A stretch of DNA of 64,000 bases, taken from Chelonoidis abingdonii. Taxonomy: Eukaryota; Chordata; Testudines; Testudinidae. The stretch covers positions 13,464,066 through 13,528,065 of the forward strand of contig NC_133770.1 in NCBI RefSeq assembly GCF_003597395.2, written 5' to 3'. The position numbers and the translations under genes are program-made. The notes beneath the pieces are model-generated. The model was given only the letters and a program-made list of their open reading frames with translations. It had not been told where the DNA came from and made no database searches. Shown in pieces: positions 58,413-64,000 of the stretch (its first letter is position 1; every line of letters begins with the position of its first letter).

Positions 58413-58689
58413 CCCCTCCCAAGAGGATGGGCTACATCATTCACTCAGTGGCACTGTGGCAACAGTTCTGCATTGTTTGGTCAGTGCTGGTCAAGCCAGT
58501 AACTTCAACCAGACATGCCTGCATATATCTGATGGCAGAAGCTGGGCCTAAGTGTTGAAAAAACATACAATCTACTAGTGGCTTTAAGGACCTTGGAACT
58601 GGTGGTAAGCAAAAGCTATTTGGTTTCATCTCACTCTCTTGAAGTATCATGCTGTTCAGCGACAATCACAGACTGCTATCAGAAAAGAA

Positions 58690-58960
58690 AAACAGGAGAA
58701 GTAATTCTTCTGCTCTACTCAGCACTTATAAGGCCTCAGCTGGAGTACTGTGTCCAGTTCTGGGCACCACATTTCAGGAAAGATGTGGAGAAACTTGAGA
58801 GGCTGCGGAATCTCCATCACTGGAGGTTTCTAAGGACAGGTTAAACAAACCACCTGTCAGGAATGGTCTAGTTATTGCTTAGTCCTGCCTTGAGTGCAGG
58901 GGACTGGACAAGATGACCTCTCAAGGTCCCTTCCAGTCTTACCCTTCTATGATTCTATGA
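58690..58960 (+). mobile_element. CR1 LINE, 5'-truncated and internally deleted
   Basis: The plus frame holds [20 protein letters not shown] and [13 protein letters not shown], the end of CR1 ORF2. It then jumps to the 3' UTR, ending CAAGATGACCTCTCAAGGTC and the terminal TGATTCTATGA at 58960. Confidence 0.9.
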
Positions 58961-59864
58961 AGGGCATGAGATCCCTCATTATCTGCAAGTCAGTAGCTTG
59001 CACGCACTGTGCTGCAGCAATAGATGCAAAATGGAGAGATGAATGGCAAACTTCTCTGCTCCTGATGACTGTTTTGCCACTCAAAGAATCTTTAAGCCTC
59101 TCCCTTCCAGAGTTAATTTTCCAAGCAACTCTCAATAGTGGCAGCAAACCTACAATAAAACCTCTATGTCTGCTACTGTTTTGCCTCCAGATAAGAAGTG
59201 CTGGCACCTTTTTCTCTCTCCAGAGCTGGTTTTTGTTTCTGAATGGCAATCAGGGTTTGTGCTTGCCTTGCAATAACATTGGAACTAGGACTCCGAATCA
59301 CCCACAGGTTAAATGCAGTAAGAGTTCATGGGAGATTCTGTGTCTTACCAAAAGCTTCTGCCATGAGCTTCAAGAGATGCTCTGTCTCCAGTGAAAAGAC
59401 AATGCAGGTCCCACTGAGAAATCCAACTTCAATAGACTTAACACCCCAGGTTCTAGTCAAAGCACAACCTAGGGGAGAGAGGGATGTGGCAGGCTGACTA
59501 ATGACTAATTCAACTTGACAGTCCTGCTGGTGGTACTGAGGGACCTCTGTGGGGAGAAAAACCTGTCCTTCTCTCCCCCACAGAGCGTGAGACCACAGCA
59601 TTAATAAGTATGTTGAATAACCTATAAAAGGACAAGGGATGGTGCGATATCTGTAAAGTCCATCCAAGTTAGTGTACTTGGCACTCACAAGACAACCAGT
59701 GAGTCAGCATCTTTCAAGAATAGTGATTCAGGTAGGTTGCTTTAATGGCAGGGAGACCCACAGAACATCCAAAAGGCCAAATGTGGTCCAAAGAGTTAAA
59801 ACAATGCAGCCTACAAACACCCTCTCTTTTAATATGGCAGCGAAGCCTACGGATGCTCAGGGAT

Positions 59865-59955
59865 CTACAGCCCAGTGCATGAAATCCTGGCTCCACTGAA
59901 GCCAAACGGGAAAATCCCATTGCCTTCAATGGGGCCAGGATTTCATCCAGTGACT
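59865..59955. repeat. Imperfect palindrome
   Basis: GCATGAAATCCTGGCTCCAC and GGGGCCAGGATTTCATCC are inverted about a centre near 59915 (GGGAAAATCCC). It resembles a MITE hairpin distinct from the GGTGTAAATCAGC family. Confidence 0.55.
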
Positions 59956-60504
59956 CACTGGCTTTGCTTCTCTGTTGCATTTCTTTCCCCCTCTCCTTGT
60001 CTGCAGGGTATCTATATAGCATGCAGGCTCTTCAGGGAGAGGTATTCCTCCCACGCGGCGTAAATGAGGAGGAACTCCATTAAAGTCAGTGGAACTACAC
60101 GGATGTAAAATTGGTGCACAAAAGAGGAAAATCAGCTCCTTTGCATTACATTTCTGTAAAACATCATAAACACTACAAGCCTTTCACTAATTGCCAAGAA
60201 ATTCCCATCCTGGAGATCATAGTGAATGAAACAAATCCCTGAAGAATCTAGGAACTAATGGCTTTTTTATCTTAAGTCCTCAATGAGATAATTCTTTGTT
60301 TAAAGGACTCTCACATCAGGGTAAACCAGGCGTAATTCCATGGAGTTATACAGATGTAAAGTCAGTGAGAGGAGACTGACTCAGTGCCCTGTTCATAGTG
60401 CAGTTTTGCATCCCCGCACACACATACAAATACCCCAACTGAGACAGACAAGTGCATCTTTGTTGTGGCTAGATAATTAATCACTTTTAAAATGTAAAGG
60501 ATAC

Positions 60505-60733
60505 TGTTGGAGTTTCTGCCTCTGGCTCATGGAATTGTTCTTGGCTATGATTTTCTTCAGGCCTGAAATCCAGTGGTTGGCATCATCTTCAGAACTGGCG
60601 ATGAGATCCAGGTTTTTCCGTTGGTCTTTAAAGATGATGGAAAAACAGCGATGCTCAGGGACATCTTTGGCATACTTTTCCATCCCCTCTGTCTTGTGAC
60701 CAGGCCTCACATCCCGAATATCTTCAATGGAGA
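60505..60733 (-). CDS. PLCD1: PLCD1 exon 3 (by homology): C-terminal half of PH domain
   Basis: This exon encodes residues 1-76 of the visible product, beginning with a split Phe codon followed by [16 protein letters not shown]. The PH domain tethers the enzyme to PIP2 and binds IP3; this half holds its later strands and the C-terminal helix with NHWISGL. The acceptor is TTTCCACAG. The donor reads CA|GTATCC, a weak match to consensus, but it leaves CA, which joins the C of the next exon to give His in the family sequence QKLQHW. The preceding exon, with the WRRER-type PIP2-binding loop, was not found up to 64,000. Confidence 0.93.
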
Positions 60734-62407
60734 CTGTGGAAACAAAGGCTCCTGCTGTCAACTGGGGTGGGGGGAGAGGGTTAGCCAGTCTTATCTCTGC
60801 TCTGAGGCACATATTAACAAATAACTCTATTTTCCTTTTCCAATAACCATTCCCTGCAAGGCCCAAAGGACTTTTCCCCCCACCTCTCGCAAACAGAATG
60901 ATCAAAAGGAGGGAGCAGCAGTATCAAGAGAGGAGGAAGCTCTCCTTTGTTCTTCACTTCTAACATCATTTTAACAAATACACAGGACTCATAGTGGAAG
61001 TAGCAAAGTGAGACTAGCGATGTCTACAGTTTCGAGCCCTGGAATCTATTCCTGACTCTGCTATTGACTTGATGTGCGATCTTGTCATTAAGCCAAGATT
61101 TTTCAAACAAAAGTAATTATTTTGGGTGCACAACCTGAAACACATTTACAGGGGCTAATTTTCGGAGAGAAGATGCTCATCACATTCTGAAGTTTACTCT
61201 CTAGGTGTCTCAAATGGTGCCCAGAAACAAACACCCAAAATCACTAATAAGGACTCTCACATGCCTTTGATACCCCATCAGTGTATAACAATATCTCAGC
61301 CTGCTAATCATATCAACTTCATCTACTCTTATCACATTAGAATTGCTTAAAAAAACCAACCCTAATTAAAGCAGAGGGTCTAATCTTCAATGGGAGAAGG
61401 ATCAGGGCCAGAACACTGGTTTCTTCTGTCAATACTGTCTGCCTTCTGTTTGAAAACTATGAAAAGGGAAAGCACTTTGGGCTAGATTCTCTTCTCACAC
61501 TGATGTAAATCAAGAGTCCCACTAGTGTTAAATTGGTATAAGTGGGAGGAGAATCAGGCCCATTTTCTTGTTTGTTCAAGATAAAGCGTCAAAGCAGTTG
61601 GCCAAAACTGGCAATAACAGGCCAAATTACGGGTCTCAGCCACGCCCTTGCTACTCCAGTCAGATCATCAAGGACAGATTTGATCCCATTTGCTGTAGGG
61701 AATTAGGACCCTCAGTTCAAATATAAACCACACAATCTGATCTGTGTGGCATCCTCTGGGAGAAATTGGCCTCAGCTTTAGAAGCTAAATCCATGCCAAA
61801 TAATCAAGGTGGATATTGGAGAAAACCTACATAAACAGAGAAACAGACGCCTGTTCAATATATGGACAGAAACTTACTTTATTAAACAAATCTGTGTGAC
61901 CCAAGGCCCTAAGCGCTGACTAACTGCTCTAGGGAGGGAGAGAGCTGCAGGGGATGCTGGGTCAGAGGAAAGGACCTAGTTTATCTATTTTATTTATGCT
62001 GGACTGTTTTGGTTTGGAGAAATAAACCCATCCTGAAGAAAAGAGCTGACATTCTGCTGCTATTAGGAAATTTATCTGATACTCTGGCTGGTGAGTTGGC
62101 CCACCAGTTTCTATGTGGAGGAAATGCCATGGATTAAATCTGGGCTAAGCCTGTGCCCTACTACTTAGCTACGTCCTCAGCTGCTCCACCCCATATGAAC
62201 CAGTGGCTGGGCAGCAGTAGAGCACAGACCAAACTTACTCCTAACGTGTCACTGCAGAAGTTTTAACTGTCGATTCCTAGATGTTTAGGGCTTAGGAAAG
62301 GATGGCTGCTTGTGCAAAGAATAAATAAAACTTCAGAAGTTTTTAATCCAATAGGAAATCTAGAACCGATTCTCTGGAACCCATGGTCCAAAACCCATGG
62401 TCTAGCA
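60734..62407. other. Intron upstream of exon 3
   Basis: No exon matching the N-terminal half of the PH domain was found. Only a hairpin repeat at 61479-61562 is recognised. Confidence 0.5.
61479..61562. repeat. Palindromic MITE family, copy 6
   Basis: GGGCTAGATTCTCTTCTCAC and GTGGGAGGAGAATCAGGCCC are inverted ends, with TGTAAATCAAGAG and TAAATTGGTATAAG inside. Confidence 0.6.
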
Positions 62408-63537
62408 CAGTGGTCGATACTAGAGGATCTCCCAGGCAATCGTGATCTCCGGTGGGGTAGCGGGGCTGCTGCTAAGGCAGGCTCCCTCCCTGCCCCAGCC
62501 CTGGAAGCGGCCAGCGTGGCCCTGCAGCCCCACTAGGGGCAGGGGTCTCCCTTCACGCGCTGCTCCTGCCTGCACACATCGCCCCCGCAGCTCCCATTGG
62601 TCAGGAATGGGGAGCTGTGGCCAATGGGAGCTGCGAGACAGTGCTTGCAGAGAGGGGCAGTGAGTGGAGCCACATGCCCCCCGCCTCCTCCCACACCCAG
62701 AGGCTGCAGGGGCACGTTGGCCCCTTCTGGGAGCAGCACTGGGCCGGGGTAGGCAGGGAGCCTGCCTTAGCAGCAGTCACGCTGCACCACCAACTGGGAG
62801 CTGCCAGAGGTAAGTGCTGCCCAGTGGGAGGCTGCACCCCAACTCCCAGCCCTGAGCCCCCTCCAAGAGCCAGCACCCCAAACCCCCTCCTGCACCCCAA
62901 CCCCCAGCACTGATCCCTCTCCCAGAGCCAGCACCCCATATCACCTCCTGCACCCCAACCCCCCCTCCTGCTCCCAAAGCCCCAGCCCTGCCCTGCCTCC
63001 CAGAGCCAGCACCCCATACCCCCTCCTGAACCCCAACACTCTGCCCCAGCCCGGATCCCCCTCCTGCCCCCAAACTCCTTCCCAGAGCCAGCACCCTGTA
63101 TCCCCTCCTGAACCCTAACCCCCTGCCCCAGCCCTGACCCCCCCTCCCAGAGCCAGCACCCCATACCCCCTCCTGCACTTCAACATTACCCCAGCCTAGA
63201 GCCCTCTCCTGCACCCAAACTCCCTTCCAGAGCTTGCACCCTTCACCCCTTACTGGACCCCAACCCCCTGCCCCAAGCTCAGCCCAGACCCCCCTCCCAC
63301 ACTGCAAACCCCATGGTCCCAACCCCAGAGCCTGCACCCCGTCCCGAACTCCAATCCCCTACCCCAGCCTGGTGAAAGTGAGTGAGGGTGGGAGAGAATA
63401 AGTGATGGAGAGGGGAAGGAATAGAGAGAGTGGGGTGAGGCTTTGGGGGAGGGTGGGCCTAAGGGGTGGGGTAGATCCTGGGTTGCCCTTAAAAATTCAA
63501 AAAGTGATCTTGGACGTAAAAAGGTTGGAGACCACTG
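62408..63537 (-). mobile_element. hAT element with G-rich minisatellite, 1,130 bp (copy B)
   Basis: This is the same family as 28251-29279, inverted. Reverse of the right end is CAGTGGTCTCCAACCTTTTT; the left end starts CAGTGGTCGATACTAGAGGA. Flanks GTCTAGCA (62400-62407) and GTCTTGCA (63538-63545) match at 7 of 8. The minisatellite (63390-62830 in reverse) has AGAGCCAGCACCCCATACCC units on the plus strand. Long minus frames here are products of base composition. Confidence 0.88.
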
Positions 63538-63545
63538 GTCTTGCA

Positions 63546-64000
63546 AGATGAGTCCATTGGGGGTGGAAACAGGTGAAGGACTTAAAAACTGTCCCTGAAA
63601 AGACTCTATGGTACACTGCAAGGGCTACCTCTGATACAAGGGGGATTGGGTAGAGAGAGCTGCTCTGGTTAGAGAAGGTAAGAGGGAGGGTGAGGACAGG
63701 ATATAAACTGATTACTCCTGAAGGAATTCTGCACCACTGTGTGTGCACAGAATTCATGTCCCACGCAGATTTCTTTGCTTCCATGCAGAAAAATGACTTT
63801 CTGACAGCGAAGCTAAGGGAAGCTGCAAGAGCATTCACATGCCCCTCCCCAGCAGCGTGAGCCTGTCCTTTTTGGCATCCAGAGCAGTTGGCAGAGAAGT
63901 AAATCACTGCAGTGGGGTGGGGCTGGAGATGCACCTGCCTGTCCAGGTCAGACCCATCTCCCATCCACCCAAACCCAGAACCCAGCCCCGCCAGCCAAGC
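63546..64000. other. Intron end of window, nothing recognised
   Basis: No exon or named repeat; exons 1-2 of PLCD1 are expected further on. Confidence 0.4.

Larger units (their letters stand above)
9699..60733 (-). other. PLCD1: PLCD1 gene, 3' thirteen coding exons (5' end outside window)
   Basis: Phosphoinositide-specific phospholipase C delta 1 hydrolyses PIP2 at the plasma membrane to IP3 and diacylglycerol and is activated by calcium. I joined thirteen minus-strand exons: 60505-60733, 51938-52067, 46215-46446, 40113-40314, 38501-38645, 36917-37066, 24845-25012, 22830-22986, 22125-22241, 19870-20048, 17742-17874, 10963-11112 and 9699-9790. All introns are GT-AG and all split codons restore family residues, giving 694 residues to a TAG stop. 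Human PLCD1 (756 aa, from memory) aligns with an offset of 66 residues before the X/Y linker and 64 after it. Equivalents of human H311, N312, E341, D343, H356, E390, K438, K440, S522, R549 and Y551 are all present. The first ~66 residues lie beyond 64,000. PLCD3 and PLCD4 fit less well in the EF-hand region and at the C terminus. Confidence 0.93.

Noticed and set aside
58894..59394. 166-residue plus-strand frame
   Set aside because: It begins in a CR1 3' UTR and continues into anonymous intron sequence; no domain.
62601..63337. Two long Gly/Trp-rich minus-strand frames (about 186 residues each)
   Set aside because: Same minisatellite as above in copy B; composition explains the lack of stops.
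60906..64000. Upstream PLCD1 exons (N-terminal PH domain)
   Set aside because: No frame resembling the WRRERFYKL region was found; the exons are probably beyond the window.

Overview
The window is vertebrate nuclear DNA, most likely from a hidden-necked (cryptodiran) turtle. Two copies of a tRNA-derived SINE resemble the tortoise Pol III SINE, whose 3' tail matches CR1 LINE ends. Around them lie many decayed CR1 LINE copies, hAT and Harbinger-like non-autonomous DNA transposons, and Penelope-like retroelement ends. Nothing looks prokaryotic: there are no operons, and nearly all open reading frames are short chance frames inside introns or repeats.

One host gene can be supported. It is the minus-strand gene for phospholipase C delta 1 (PLCD1), running from about 60,733 down to the stop codon at 9,699-9,701 and still open at its 5' end. 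Thirteen coding exons join in frame across GT-AG introns, every split codon is restored, and the result is 694 residues: the end of the PH domain, the EF-hands, catalytic X and Y halves with an acidic linker, and the C2 domain. Human PLCD1 has 756 residues, so only the first ~66 residues (by homology exons 1-2) lie beyond position 64,000. All recalled catalytic residues of the family are present.

Layout: 1-9,698 is downstream flank and probable 3' UTR, with Penelope-like inverted ends at 114-411, a CR1 copy at 1,842-3,700 and a hAT element at 5,627-5,906. From 9,699 to 60,733 is the gene, with introns of 0.6 to 11.9 kb full of transposons. From 60,734 to 64,000 is the next intron, holding a 1.1-kb hAT element. 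Two runs of N (12,145-12,386 and 31,252-31,966) are assembly gaps.

The most interesting material is in the mobile elements. A Penelope-like element keeps the remains of a GIY-YIG endonuclease end and a 3' repeat, and related ends at 33,757-33,960 carry a hammerhead-ribozyme-like core. Harbinger-like MITEs have inserted at TTA sites in Penelope tails. Seven hAT-type elements can be delimited to the base by 8-bp target duplications, and two of them, opposite in orientation and of one family, carry a G-rich minisatellite. I found no convincing unknown multi-gene system.
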